From NCBI GenBank assembly GCA_964434105.1, contig CAYSTJ010000014.1, forward strand, positions 1 to 64,000: 64,000 nucleotides of DNA, read 5' to 3'. Positions 7,850 to 16,760 of the stretch are shown here, piece by piece. Position 1 is the stretch's first letter. Each line of letters starts with the position of its first letter. A program made the position numbers and the translations under genes. Source of the stretch: CAYNST01 sp964434105 (GTDB lineage Bacteria; Pseudomonadota; Gammaproteobacteria; Pseudomonadales; Cellvibrionaceae). The notes under the pieces were generated by a model. The model did no database searches. It saw nothing but the letters and a program-made list of their open reading frames with translations, and was not told the origin of the DNA.

Positions 7850-9118
7850 ATGAGAATTTTTGAAGAAATGGAATCGGAAGTCCGCGGCTACGTGCGCTCG
7901 TTTCCGGCCATTTTTGATGTCGCCAAAGGTGCCGAAATCTTTGACGAAAACAATAACCGGTTCATTGATTTTTTTGCCGGCGCGGGCACACTTAACTACG
8001 GACACAACAACCCCCTCATCACAGATGCACTGATCGATTACCTGAAGCACGGCGGCATAGTGCATGGACTTGACAAGGCGACCGTCGCCAAGCGCGCGTT
8101 CCTGCAGAAATTCCGTGACACAATCCTCGCCCCCCGCAATCTGCAGTACAAGGTTCAGTTTACCGGCCCTACCGGCACCAATGCGGTAGAGACCGCACTG
8201 AAACTGGCCCGCATGGTCAAGCGCCGCTCCAATATCATCTCGTTTACCAACGGTTATCACGGGCTCACCATGGGCGCGCTGGCAGCGACTGGAAATTATT
8301 TTTACAAGGATGAATCCTACGGTTCGCGCAGCAATACGGCGTTTATGCCTTATGACGGCTTTTTGGGTGAAGGTGTGGACACCATTGAATACCTGCGCAA
8401 ATTTCTGGCCGACGGCAGCAGCGGTATCGACCTGCCCGCCGCGGTTATCGTAGAAACCGTACAGGGTGAAGGTGGCGTTAACGTTGCCAGCATCGAGTGG
8501 CTGAAGGGATTGCAGGCAGTATGTCAGGAATTCGATATCCTGATGATCATTGACGACATTCAGGTGGGCAACGGCCGTACGGGGTCTTTTTTCAGCTTCG
8601 AACGTGCTGGTATTTATCCCGATATGGTCACCTTGTCCAAGTCCATTGGCGGCGGCCTGCCCATGGCATTGCTGTTGATGCGGCCGGAGCTCGATCAGTG
8701 GCAGCCGGGCGAGCATACCGGCACCTTCCGCGGGAACAACCTTGCCTTCGTTGCCGCCGCCCAGGCCTTGAGTTACTGGGAAAACGACGACCTCAGCAAG
8801 GCCGTTGAGTACAAGGGCCAGTTGATAACCCGGGAACTGGAAAAGATAGCGGAGGAATTTCCCCAGTTCTGTCCGCGCGTCAAGGGTCTCGGCATGATCC
8901 AGGGTCTGGAGATGACACCCGGCGTTGCCGGTGAAACGTCGCAGGAAGCCTTTGCCCGCGGGCTGCTCATTGAAACAGCTGGCGCGGAAGACCAGGTGTT
9001 AAAGTTCCTGCCTTCCCTGCTGATTGAAGAGGGTTTGCTACTCGAAGGCTTCGGCATTATTCGTGAATCGCTGCAGGCATTGGCCAAGCGCCGCAAAGAT
9101 ATGTTAACCGGTGCCTGA
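7850..9118 (+). CDS. ectB: Diaminobutyrate--2-oxoglutarate aminotransferase (EctB type)
   Basis: A 422-residue class III PLP aminotransferase that matches EctB from its first residues (MRIFEEMESEVRGYVRSFPAIF). It transfers an amino group from glutamate to L-aspartate 4-semialdehyde, giving L-2,4-diaminobutyrate. PLP contacts are visible: TGPTGTNAVE, the catalytic pocket IIDDIQVGNGRTG and Schiff-base lysine K264 in LSKSIGGGLPM. AGGAG at 7840-7844 fixes the start. In ectoine producers ectB lies between ectA and ectC; neither is here, and a specialised aspartokinase follows 93 bases downstream. The product could therefore be used for something other than ectoine unless ectA and ectC lie elsewhere. 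The enzyme assignment is firm, the pathway is not. Confidence 0.9.
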   Translation: MRIFEEMESEVRGYVRSFPAIFDVAKGAEIFDENNNRFIDFFAGAGTLNYGHNNPLITDALIDYLKHGGIVHGLDKATVAKRAFLQKFRDTILAPRNLQYKVQFTGPTGTNAVETALKLARMVKRRSNIISFTNGYHGLTMGALAATGNYFYKDESYGSRSNTAFMPYDGFLGEGVDTIEYLRKFLADGSSGIDLPAAVIVETVQGEGGVNVASIEWLKGLQAVCQEFDILMIIDDIQVGNGRTGSFFSFERAGIYPDMVTLSKSIGGGLPMALLLMRPELDQWQPGEHTGTFRGNNLAFVAAAQALSYWENDDLSKAVEYKGQLITRELEKIAEEFPQFCPRVKGLGMIQGLEMTPGVAGETSQEAFARGLLIETAGAEDQVLKFLPSLLIEEGLLLEGFGIIRESLQALAKRRKDMLTGA

Positions 9119-9133
9119 TTAGCCCGCTCACAG

Positions 9134-9182
9134 TACCGGTGCCTGGCGCCGGTACCGATTCTATTCGCACGATTGTGCGAAT
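9134..9182 (+). promoter_or_regulatory. Two hairpins between ectB and the aspartokinase gene
   Basis: TACCGGTGC (9134-9142) pairs with GCGCCGGTA (9146-9154) with one wobble, and ATTCGCAC (9163-9170) pairs with GTGCGAAT (9175-9182). No T-run follows; an AT-rich stretch leads into the ATG at 9212. They may act as partial terminators or mRNA stability elements that set the ectB to kinase ratio. Confidence 0.4.
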
Positions 9183-9211
9183 TAAATAATTACCAGACGA
9201 TTTAAAATATT

Positions 9212-10573
9212 ATGAGTAGTCTATTTGTCAGCAAATTTGGCGGCAGCTCCGTCGCCAGCGCCCAACAGATCGAGAAAGTAAAGAATATAATCGCCAGCGA
9301 CAAGCGCCGCCGCATCGTCGTGGTGTCCGGCCCGGGCAAAAGTCGCAAGGATGAAGAGAAAGTCACCGATCACCTGATCAACATTGCAACTCACGGTGCG
9401 CATTTCCGCAATCAGCGGGTTACCATCAGCTCAGCTCAAAGCCGCGAGGCTGTCATCGAAAAATTCTCCACAATCATTCGTGAACTGGACATTGACGGTA
9501 CTGAAATTATTGCCAGTCTGAAAAAAGATCTGGAGACCAACCTGACTGATGACAAACGGATTGCGTTTCTGGCCTCGCGCGGCGAGCATTACAACGCCCG
9601 TATTATTGCCGCCTACTTCTGTCGCTGCAATATACCGGCAACCTGCCAGCTGCCCGAAACGTTCGGCCTTCAGGTTTCCGATAATTATCTCGCCGCCAAA
9701 ACCGAACCACAGGCCTATGAGAATATGCAGGTACTGGCGAACCTCGAGGAAGTTGCCGTTGTACCCGGTTATTACGGCATTACCGCCGGCGGCGACATTG
9801 CTGTATTTTCGCGTGGCGGCTCCGACCTGACCGGTGGCGAACTCTCCTATGCGCTGGATGCCGACACCTATGAAAACTGGACAGACGTTAACGGTGTGTA
9901 CGAAGTTGACCCGCGTATTATCCACGAAGCCAAGGCCATTCCCCGCCTGACCTTCAAGGAGATCCGGCTATTGTCCAGCAAGGGCTTTAACGTCTTCCAT
10001 CTGGATGCGATGCTCAAGTGCCGCGACCGCAAAATTCCAATTAATATTCGCAACACCAATTCGCCCCGCGATCCGGGCACGCTGATACTGAACGAGCGGG
10101 TACCGGAAGAAGGCGTGGTCGGGATTGCCCGGCTCGACAACATGTCCTATATTCACATCGAGAAAGACATGCTGGGCGAGGAAATTGGCTTCACTGCATC
10201 GCTGCTGCAGATCTTCCGCGATTTCGGTATCAACACCTACCATTATCCCACCGACAAGGACGATATTACCGTGCTGGTGAGCAAGGATGATCTGCTCGGC
10301 AGCATCAATGATTTGCGACGGGTCATCGAGAAGCGCCTGAAGCCGGACAGCATGCGGGTGGTATACAATCTGTCGATTATCACACCGGTCGGTCTGGGGC
10401 TGATTGCCAATGCCTACCCGATCATTGACGCGCTCAAAGCGCTGGGGGATTCGCACATTCCGATTCAGCTGATCGACCAGAGTCCGTCGCAAATCTGCTT
10501 TCATATCGGCGTACCGCAGAATGTATCCGATCAGGCTATGCGGATTCTGTACGATACGTTGATCGCGGCCTAG
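9212..10573 (+). CDS. ask: Aspartokinase, ectoine-cluster type (Ask_Ect-like)
   Basis: A 453-residue aspartate kinase. It opens with LFVSKFGGSSVASAQQIEKV, the amino-acid-kinase start; FSRGGSDLTGGELSYALDAD and TDVNGVYEVDPRI are the aspartate and ATP site segments. The C-terminal 150 residues hold two ACT-like regions (around IGFTASLLQIFRDFGINTYHY and LIANAYPIIDALKALG). It phosphorylates aspartate as the first step towards aspartate semialdehyde, the EctB substrate. Aspartokinases of this type are usually found next to ectoine genes, where they are thought to escape lysine/threonine feedback. No good ribosome binding site precedes the ATG, so coupling to ectB or a leaderless-like start is possible. 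Confidence 0.85.
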   Translation: MSSLFVSKFGGSSVASAQQIEKVKNIIASDKRRRIVVVSGPGKSRKDEEKVTDHLINIATHGAHFRNQRVTISSAQSREAVIEKFSTIIRELDIDGTEIIASLKKDLETNLTDDKRIAFLASRGEHYNARIIAAYFCRCNIPATCQLPETFGLQVSDNYLAAKTEPQAYENMQVLANLEEVAVVPGYYGITAGGDIAVFSRGGSDLTGGELSYALDADTYENWTDVNGVYEVDPRIIHEAKAIPRLTFKEIRLLSSKGFNVFHLDAMLKCRDRKIPINIRNTNSPRDPGTLILNERVPEEGVVGIARLDNMSYIHIEKDMLGEEIGFTASLLQIFRDFGINTYHYPTDKDDITVLVSKDDLLGSINDLRRVIEKRLKPDSMRVVYNLSIITPVGLGLIANAYPIIDALKALGDSHIPIQLIDQSPSQICFHIGVPQNVSDQAMRILYDTLIAA

Positions 10574-10580
10574 CAGACAA

Positions 10581-10605
10581 CGGGTATCATCAGTCTGATT
10601 ACCCG
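10581..10605 (+). terminator. Hairpin after the aspartokinase gene
   Basis: CGGGTA and TACCCG enclose an inner ATCAG/CTGAT stem with a two-base bulge, eight bases after the aspartokinase stop. No T-run follows. It may end or slow the ectB-ask transcript. A weak promoter candidate (ATGACA at 10646, TACAAT at 10671, 19-base spacing) lies between it and the next gene. Confidence 0.4.
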
Positions 10606-10707
10606 CTCAGAAGTCGGTATCGACCCGTTCTTCGCACCTGACCCAATGACATTCCTGCGCCGTTTAGACGTACAATCAGGAAACAGTCGGCCACCCGGAG
10701 TAGCCAT

Positions 10708-12123
10708 ATGGGGCAGGAGATACCGTATCAGACATTTTCGTCTGAAGATTTCTACGAGTTTGACATCCGGCTTACTCGGGAAACCCGATTGCTCGAGCGC
10801 ATGTTTGCCGGGGACAGCTTCAAAAGTGCACATCCCGTGGGCGGCTTCGAGCTGGAAGCCTGGCTGGTGGATGCACAGGCCCGTCCGGCACCGGCCAACG
10901 TGGACTTTCTGCAACGGCTGAACAACCCGGAGGTGGTACCGGAGCTGTCGCAGTTTAACATCGAAATCAACGTGCCGCCGCTGATTCTGCGGGGAGAGGC
11001 ACTGGGCCGGTTTGCCGCCCACCTGCAACTCAACTGGCAGGCATGCCGGGATACGGCCCGGACAATGGGGCTGGACCTGATGTGCGTCGGCATTCACCCG
11101 GCGCTGCGTGACAGCCAGCTGACACTGGCAAACATGTCCCGCAACGAGCGCTATCGCGTGCTCAACGAACAGGTCCTGTCCCTGCGCAACGCGCGCCCAA
11201 TTACCCTTGAGCTGCAAGGCAATACCACACTCAGGACAGTCCATCGCGACGTGATGCTGGAAGCCGCGACCACATCGTTTCAGGTGCATCTGCAAATCCC
11301 GCCGACGCTGGCGGTAGCCGCCTATAACGCAGCGCAACTGGTATCAGCGCCTCTGGTAGCGGTGAGTGCCAACTCACCGTTTTTGTTCGGCGCCGATTTA
11401 TGGGATGAATCGCGTATTCCCCTGTTTGAACAGGCTGTGGATCTGGGCGAAATGGGCGGCCGGCGCGTCTGCCTTGGCGACGACTATTTGCAAAAATCGC
11501 TACTGGAATGTTTCACCGATAACCTCCGCCTTTATCCGCCCCTGATCCCCTCACGCCTGAATGAGCCCATCGAAACGCTGCCGCATCTGCGTCTGCACAA
11601 TGGCACCATCTGGCGCTGGAACCGCCCCATCATTGGATTCAGCAAGACCGGACAACCGCACCTGCGCGTGGAAAACCGGGTACTGCCCGCCGGCCCCACG
11701 GTGAACGATATGGTCGCCAATGCTGCATTTTACTGGGGGCTGACATGGGCGCTGGCTACCCATGAACGAGCCTGGCAGAAGGATCTGCCATTTGGCAAAG
11801 TGCGCGATAATTTTTATGCCGCCGCACGCCACGGCTTCAACTGTCGGCTGCACTGGCTCGATAATCAGCAGCATGACTGTGCCACACTGATACTGGATAC
11901 CCTGTTACCGCTGGCTGAAAAGGGCCTGACCGGCCTTGGACTGGCCGCCGGCAATATCAGCGAATACCTGGGTATCATTGCAGCACGAACCCACTCCCGG
12001 CAAAATGGCACTGCATGGCAACGCGCCTGGGTCCGACAGCACGGCCCCGACATGGAAGCGCTCAGTCGAGCGTATCTGGTGCAACAATGGTCCGGACGAC
12101 CTGTACATCAATGGGAGCTATAA
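10708..12123 (+). CDS. GCS2/COG2170-type carboxylate-amine ligase
   Basis: A 471-residue protein of the glutamate-cysteine ligase family 2 (YbdK-like). Family marks are VGGFELEAWLVD near residue 45 (the glutamate-binding entry strand), ELSQFNIEINVPP, the TSFQVHLQIP substrate segment, APLVAVSANSPFLFG and LRVENRVLPAGPTVNDMVANAAFYWGL. Enzymes of this family join an amine to the side-chain carboxylate of glutamate (or an analogue) with ATP. The amine here is unknown; the neighbouring diaminobutyrate genes make a diamine an attractive guess. CGGAG at 10697-10701 fixes the ATG. One base separates its stop from the aspartoacylase-like gene, so the two should be cotranslated. Confidence 0.8.
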   Translation: MGQEIPYQTFSSEDFYEFDIRLTRETRLLERMFAGDSFKSAHPVGGFELEAWLVDAQARPAPANVDFLQRLNNPEVVPELSQFNIEINVPPLILRGEALGRFAAHLQLNWQACRDTARTMGLDLMCVGIHPALRDSQLTLANMSRNERYRVLNEQVLSLRNARPITLELQGNTTLRTVHRDVMLEAATTSFQVHLQIPPTLAVAAYNAAQLVSAPLVAVSANSPFLFGADLWDESRIPLFEQAVDLGEMGGRRVCLGDDYLQKSLLECFTDNLRLYPPLIPSRLNEPIETLPHLRLHNGTIWRWNRPIIGFSKTGQPHLRVENRVLPAGPTVNDMVANAAFYWGLTWALATHERAWQKDLPFGKVRDNFYAAARHGFNCRLHWLDNQQHDCATLILDTLLPLAEKGLTGLGLAAGNISEYLGIIAARTHSRQNGTAWQRAWVRQHGPDMEALSRAYLVQQWSGRPVHQWEL

Positions 12124-12124
12124 C

Positions 12125-13126
12125 ATGCTGACAGTACTGGACCATTTGCCCGACGGCCTGTTAACGCTGACAGCCGATCAGCTGCACACTTGTCTCGACG
12201 GGCCTACACTGATCCACCTGCCGGGTCGCCGACAGCCGGCCATGTTTCTGTGCGTGCTGCTGCACGGCAATGAACACACGAGCTGGGAGGCAGCCCGCCG
12301 CCTGCTGGCGAAATATCAGGCACAAACCCTGCCGCGTGCGCTCAGCCTGTTTATCGGCAATGTCGAAGCGGCCCGTTATAACCAGCGTTTTCTGGACTAT
12401 CAGCCAGATTTCAACCGGATCTGGGAGGACCGCGGCGAAAACACGCACCCGCTTGCACAGGACGTTCTGGCACAGATGCGCGCACGAGGCCCGTGCATGA
12501 GCGTCGATGTCCATAACAACACCGGCAAAAACCCACACTATGCCTGCATCAATGTGATCGATCCGCAGTTTCTGCATCTGGCCCGGCTGTTTTCCCGCAC
12601 AATCGTCTACTTTGTGCGGCCCAACAACGTTCAGAGCATGGCCTTTGCCCGCTTGTGCCCGTCGGTCACTGTCGAATGCGGTCTGTCCGGCGACGCTGCG
12701 GGCACTGAACATGTCTATCAGTTTCTTGAGGCCTGCCTGCACCTGTCAGCGCTGTCCGACGAACCGGTGCCCGCCACCGACATTGATCTTTACCATACTG
12801 TCGCCATAGCCCGCATAGACCCGGGCACCAGCCTGGGATTTGCCGACCCCGATTGCGCCATTGACCTCGACCCGGAAATTGAATCCTATAATTTCCAGGA
12901 AATCACGGCGGGCACACCGCTGGGTCGGGTTCATCAGCAGGTCACCGAACCGTTCGTCGTCACCGATGAATCTGGCCTGATCGTCACCCCCGAATACCTG
13001 TACCTGGAAAACGGGCAGATCAAAAATCGCAAAACAGTGGTTCCCGCCATGATTACCCGCGACATCAGTGCCATTCGCAAAGACTGTTTCTGCTATTTTA
13101 TGGAACGCTATCCATTGACCGGCTGA
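12125..13126 (+). CDS. Aspartoacylase/succinylglutamate desuccinylase family zinc enzyme
   Basis: A 333-residue M14-like zinc amidase. The two-residue metal motif H47-x-x-E50 sits in LLHGNEHTSWEAARRLL, the third ligand H130 in SVDVHNNTGKNPHYA, and the catalytic glutamate is E184 in SVTVECGLSG. The order and spacing fit AstE/AspA, enzymes that cut an N-acyl group from glutamate, aspartate or similar. The C-terminal third is the usual beta domain. The ATG at 12125 comes one base after the ligase stop; the same frame is open further upstream inside the ligase gene, but that part has no family features. A ligase and a deacylase side by side suggest making and trimming an acyl or gamma-glutamyl conjugate; this is inference. 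Confidence 0.85.
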   Translation: MLTVLDHLPDGLLTLTADQLHTCLDGPTLIHLPGRRQPAMFLCVLLHGNEHTSWEAARRLLAKYQAQTLPRALSLFIGNVEAARYNQRFLDYQPDFNRIWEDRGENTHPLAQDVLAQMRARGPCMSVDVHNNTGKNPHYACINVIDPQFLHLARLFSRTIVYFVRPNNVQSMAFARLCPSVTVECGLSGDAAGTEHVYQFLEACLHLSALSDEPVPATDIDLYHTVAIARIDPGTSLGFADPDCAIDLDPEIESYNFQEITAGTPLGRVHQQVTEPFVVTDESGLIVTPEYLYLENGQIKNRKTVVPAMITRDISAIRKDCFCYFMERYPLTG

Positions 13127-13140
13127 GCCGGGAGGACTCT

Positions 13141-15300
13141 ATGACCACAGGCGGCGGCTTAAAAGCGATTAAAAGTGTCCTGCGTTACACAGCGCAGATT
13201 GGCCCGCTGCGCCTGTGGCAGGCGGTCAGTTCGCGCAATGCCTGCAAGGCGTGCGCGTTCGGCACCGGCGGACAGCGCGGCGGCTATCACAACGAAACGG
13301 GCCGCGGCCTGGAAATCTGCAACAAGAATATTCAGGCGCATTTGAGCGATACCCGCGCCGGCATCCCCAACCCGTTTTTCCTCAGTCATACCATTGATGC
13401 GCTGGCGGGTTTTTCCGGCAAACAACTGGAAGATCTGGGCCGCCTGACCACGCCGCTTTACAAAAAAGCCGGCGACCGTCATTACACCCCCCTGAGTTAT
13501 TCCGATGCTCTGGATCTTTGCGCCGAACGACTTCAGGCCACCTCCCCAAACCGTACCTTTTTCTACGCCTCTGGACGCTCATCCAACGAAGCCGCGTTTC
13601 TATTGCAAACCATGGCGCGCCTGTATGGCACCAACAATATCAATAATTGCAGCTACTATTGCCACCAGGCGTCCGGTGTCGGGCTGGGCGATACTATTGG
13701 CACCGGCACGGCAACCATCGAATATGCCGATCTGGACCGCACAGATCTGGTGTTTGTTATTGGCGCGAATCCGGCATCCAATCACCCGCGTTTTGTCAAA
13801 AAACTGATTGAAATACGACGCCGTGGCGGTGAAGTCGTGGTGATCAACCCCGCGCGCGAACCTGGCATGGTGCGCTTTGCCTCACCCGGCGACTGGCGCT
13901 CGATGTTGCGCGGCGGCGCCCCTATTGCCAGCCTTTACGTGCAACCCCATCTGGGCGGCGATATGGCGCTGCTGCAGGGTATTGCCAAATCTGTGGTGGA
14001 GCGCGGCGCCGTCGCAACGGATTATATCGACCGACATACCACCGGTTCCGACGATTTTATCGCAGGGGTGACGGCACTTGACTGGGATTTTATCGAGGCG
14101 CAGTCCGGCGTGGAGAAATCGGTGATTGAAGCGGTTGCCGCGCTCTACGCCGCGTCCACCCACAGCATTTTCACCTGGAGCATGGGGCTGACCCATCACA
14201 CCAACGGCGTCCATACGGTGCAAACCGTGGTAGCGCTGGCGCTGTTGCGCGGCATGATTGGCAAGCCCGGTGCCGGCCTTATGCCGTTGCGCGGCCACAG
14301 CAATATTCAGGGCACCGGCTCCATGGGCTTTACGCCCTATCTGAAAAGTGCCTTTGAACAGGCCCTGCAGGACAAACTCCGCTATCAACTGCCGCAGACG
14401 CCCGGGCTGGACACCATGGCCTGCCTGCAGGCCGCCGCAGCGGGTACCATGGATGCGGCGTTTCTGCTGGGCGGCAATCTGCTGGCGGCCAGTCCGCATA
14501 CCGAATCTGCCCGCGCTGCGCTGAACCGTGTGCCGTTTAAATGCTTTCTGAATTCGACGCTTAACATGAGTCATGTGCAGGGCGTGGATGGCGAGGTACT
14601 GGTACTGCCGGTTCGGGTCCGGGATGAAGAGCAGCAGGCCACGACCCAGGAATCCATGTTCAATTATGTTCGACTCAGTGATGGCGGAATTGACCGCTTT
14701 CCGCAACTGTGGCCGGAAACCCGCATCATTCATTACCTTGCCCGCAAACTGATACCTGCCGAACGATTCGATTTTACATTGTTTGACAGCCACGACCGGA
14801 TCCGTGAATGGATTGGCGCAGTTGTGCCTGGCTTCCGGCGTCTCACAACCATCGGCACGGACAAGACCGAGTTCCATATCGATGGCCGCATTCTGCACAC
14901 ACCCGAATTCCCCACGGATACCGGCAAGGCGCGGTTTTTGTTTTATCCGGTTGTGCCGCGTAATCCGCACGGCTTTTTACTCACCAGCGTACGCAGCGAG
15001 GGTCAGTTCAATTCCATTATTTACCACGAATACGACAGCTACAGAGATCAGACCGATCGTCAGGTCCTGATGGTTAATCCCGAAGATATGCGCGCCCAGG
15101 GCTGGCACGAAAACCAGACAGTCGATGTCGTATCGGCTGCCGGTACATTGGCCGGCGTCCGCATAAAGCCCTTCGATATAAGACGCGGCAATCTGATGAC
15201 CTACTACCCGGAGGCCAATGTCCTTGTGCCCCCGCACGTGGACGAAAAGAGCCAGACGCCCGGATTCAAATCCGTACCGGTAAGCGTGATGGCGCGATAA
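13141..15300 (+). CDS. YdeP-like molybdopterin oxidoreductase (FdhF/TIGR01701 family)
   Basis: A 719-residue molybdenum enzyme of the DMSO-reductase superfamily, closest in pattern to YdeP-type alpha subunits. Visible marks are an N-terminal CKAC pair (near 35-38) with a further cysteine in LEICNKN, NNINNCSYYCHQASGVGLGD with the likely Mo ligand cysteine, VFVIGANPASNHPR, VVVINPAREPG, MGLTHHTNGV and a C-terminal domain (LMVNPEDMRAQGW, GNLMTYYPEANVL). The reaction is unknown for this family; no twin-arginine signal is seen, so it is cytoplasmic. GGGAGG ends six bases before the ATG. It lies 14 bases after the aspartoacylase-like gene in the same operon. No partner subunit is encoded nearby. Confidence 0.85.
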   Translation: MTTGGGLKAIKSVLRYTAQIGPLRLWQAVSSRNACKACAFGTGGQRGGYHNETGRGLEICNKNIQAHLSDTRAGIPNPFFLSHTIDALAGFSGKQLEDLGRLTTPLYKKAGDRHYTPLSYSDALDLCAERLQATSPNRTFFYASGRSSNEAAFLLQTMARLYGTNNINNCSYYCHQASGVGLGDTIGTGTATIEYADLDRTDLVFVIGANPASNHPRFVKKLIEIRRRGGEVVVINPAREPGMVRFASPGDWRSMLRGGAPIASLYVQPHLGGDMALLQGIAKSVVERGAVATDYIDRHTTGSDDFIAGVTALDWDFIEAQSGVEKSVIEAVAALYAASTHSIFTWSMGLTHHTNGVHTVQTVVALALLRGMIGKPGAGLMPLRGHSNIQGTGSMGFTPYLKSAFEQALQDKLRYQLPQTPGLDTMACLQAAAAGTMDAAFLLGGNLLAASPHTESARAALNRVPFKCFLNSTLNMSHVQGVDGEVLVLPVRVRDEEQQATTQESMFNYVRLSDGGIDRFPQLWPETRIIHYLARKLIPAERFDFTLFDSHDRIREWIGAVVPGFRRLTTIGTDKTEFHIDGRILHTPEFPTDTGKARFLFYPVVPRNPHGFLLTSVRSEGQFNSIIYHEYDSYRDQTDRQVLMVNPEDMRAQGWHENQTVDVVSAAGTLAGVRIKPFDIRRGNLMTYYPEANVLVPPHVDEKSQTPGFKSVPVSVMAR

Positions 15301-15392
15301 AAGTCTGGGGGCTTGCAGGTTACTTTCAAGATGCACAAACCCGGCATATACTGTCTCAACCAATACCGACAACGATAAAAAGGAAAGCTGCC

Positions 15393-15770
15393 ATGACGAC
15401 CGACAATAACCCGCTTAAACCCTGGGGCATGGATATCAACACATTTTGCATGGTGATGCACCTGAGCCAGCTGCTCAGTTTCATCATCCCCTTCAGCGGA
15501 CTGGTACTGCCCATTGTCATGTGGGCCACCAATAAAGATCAATTCCCTATCGTCGATCAGCACGGCAAAGCCATTCTCAACTGGATAATCAGCGCGACGA
15601 TTTATGGTTTTGTCTCTGTCATCCTGATGGTTATTGGCATTGGCTTTCTGTTACTGCTGGCCCTGGCGATCTGCACCATTGTATTTGCCATTATTGGCGG
15701 CGTAAAAGCCAATGAAGGTGTGGTGTGGGGCTATCCGATTTCCATCAAGATATTCAAACCGGCTGCATAA
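15393..15770 (+). CDS. DUF4870 family membrane protein
   Basis: A 125-residue protein with three membrane helices (about 22-46, 63-85 and 85-107) and the DUF4870 pattern: MVMHLSQLLSFIIPFSGLVLPIVMW, then QFPIVDQHGKAILNW and a C-terminal IIGGVKANEGVVWGYPI. Family members are small inner membrane proteins of unknown function. AAAGGAAAG precedes the ATG. TATACT at 15349 is a plausible -10 for its own promoter, with a poor -35 (TTTCAA) 17 bases before it. The gene is convergent with the zincin-like gene on the other strand, 20 bases away. Confidence 0.85.
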   Translation: MTTDNNPLKPWGMDINTFCMVMHLSQLLSFIIPFSGLVLPIVMWATNKDQFPIVDQHGKAILNWIISATIYGFVSVILMVIGIGFLLLLALAICTIVFAIIGGVKANEGVVWGYPISIKIFKPAA

Positions 15771-15790
15771 TCCCCGAGCTATCCCCGGCG

Positions 15791-16474
15791 TTACTGCAGG
15801 CAGGTGGTGCAGGCAACCCGCAAAAACCGGCCGCGGTGCTCGGTGCGCAACGGCCGCGGTTTCTGATCGCGGGCGGTCATCGCCTGGTAGAGTTCTGCCT
15901 CCAGTTGCAGGATGGCCAATTCGTGCTGATACGGATACAGCGTGTGATTGAGCCCGCCCCCGGCAATAAAATCTGCCGGGTTTTTAAGCGCCGCATGAAC
16001 ATGTAATAATTCGTGCAAAAACAGATCAGCGGGTGCGGCAAAGCAATGCGCCCGTTTACCGTCGCAGGCGTTATGAAACTTGAACTGCGCCGCGGCCCTG
16101 GAATCAAAATGCAGGGTAACCCCACGCACCTGCAACCGCGTGCCATCGATGCGGGTCGAGAAGGTGTTGGGTGAATAATGAATATGCCAGCTATAGGTCT
16201 CCAGTGACTCGATCAATGCGACAACTTCGGGATAGGCGCTGTAATAGGCTGACATGGCTTTAAGGTCGTGCGCCAATTGCGGCGTCAGCGCACCATCGGG
16301 TACAACCCGAGCAGACAGGTTGCGGTAGATGCGCTCTTCGCCATAGCTGTATGCGGCGCTGACGCCCGCCGGTATCAAAAGGCAGATGCCCAGCACAATT
16401 TTGCCGAGAATTTTCAGACTCCCTGAAGAGTGACCTAGCAACCTGGCTGCCCGCATTCGACGCGTATCCTGCAT
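15791..16474 (-). CDS. Membrane-anchored HExxH putative metallopeptidase
   Basis: A 227-residue protein with one N-terminal membrane helix (about 21-43) and a zinc-binding HELLH at 154-158 (LFLHELLHVHAAL). The basic residues before the helix (RRMRAAR) predict the enzyme domain in the periplasm. A segment near 95-130 (SWHIHYSPNTFSTRIDGTRL) is strand-rich. I know no named family for it; similar proteins are annotated only as putative metallopeptidases. I chose the ATG at 16474 because the 82 residues upstream in the frame are basic and low in family-like character. A small lipoprotein gene lies directly upstream on the same strand and may belong with it. Confidence 0.65.
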   Translation of the reverse strand: MQDTRRMRAARLLGHSSGSLKILGKIVLGICLLIPAGVSAAYSYGEERIYRNLSARVVPDGALTPQLAHDLKAMSAYYSAYPEVVALIESLETYSWHIHYSPNTFSTRIDGTRLQVRGVTLHFDSRAAAQFKFHNACDGKRAHCFAAPADLFLHELLHVHAALKNPADFIAGGGLNHTLYPYQHELAILQLEAELYQAMTARDQKPRPLRTEHRGRFLRVACTTCLQ

Positions 16475-16547
16475 TGTTATATCAACAGGATAGCAAACCC
16501 GAAACAAATTGCTGCGATGGAGACCAATTAACGGGGACTGCGACAGG

Positions 16548-16760
16548 TTAACAGGCGAAATTTCCCTGGGCGCGCCGGCGTTCGCATTCCTTTCGGATGT
16601 TTTCACAGGCGGTGACCTGACCCGGCGCGGTCGGGTCATTACGCAGGCAGCGATCGCGTTTGGACGACAGTTCAGAATCAGACATTTCCCGCAACGTCCC
16701 GCTGCCCTCACACGCTGCAACGAGGCACAGGCACATCAATAGGAATGTGATTGTCTGCAT
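16548..16760 (-). CDS. Small lipoprotein of unknown function
   Basis: A 70-residue protein with a lipoprotein signal (MQTITFLLMCLCLVAAC, lipidated C17) and a mature part rich in Cys, Arg and Glu (four further cysteines, two probable disulphides). No family recognised. It lies 73 bases before the metallopeptidase gene on the same strand. The 220-base gap between this gene and phoU holds nothing I can name. Confidence 0.55.
   Translation of the reverse strand: MQTITFLLMCLCLVAACEGSGTLREMSDSELSSKRDRCLRNDPTAPGQVTACENIRKECERRRAQGNFAC

Noticed and set aside
7850..10573. Complete ectoine operon
   Set aside because: Neither an EctA-like acetyltransferase nor an EctC-like synthase is present on either side; only ectB and the kinase are.
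13882..14970. 362-codon minus-strand frame opposite the molybdoenzyme gene
   Set aside because: Antisense shadow; no family features, and the plus-strand gene is well supported.
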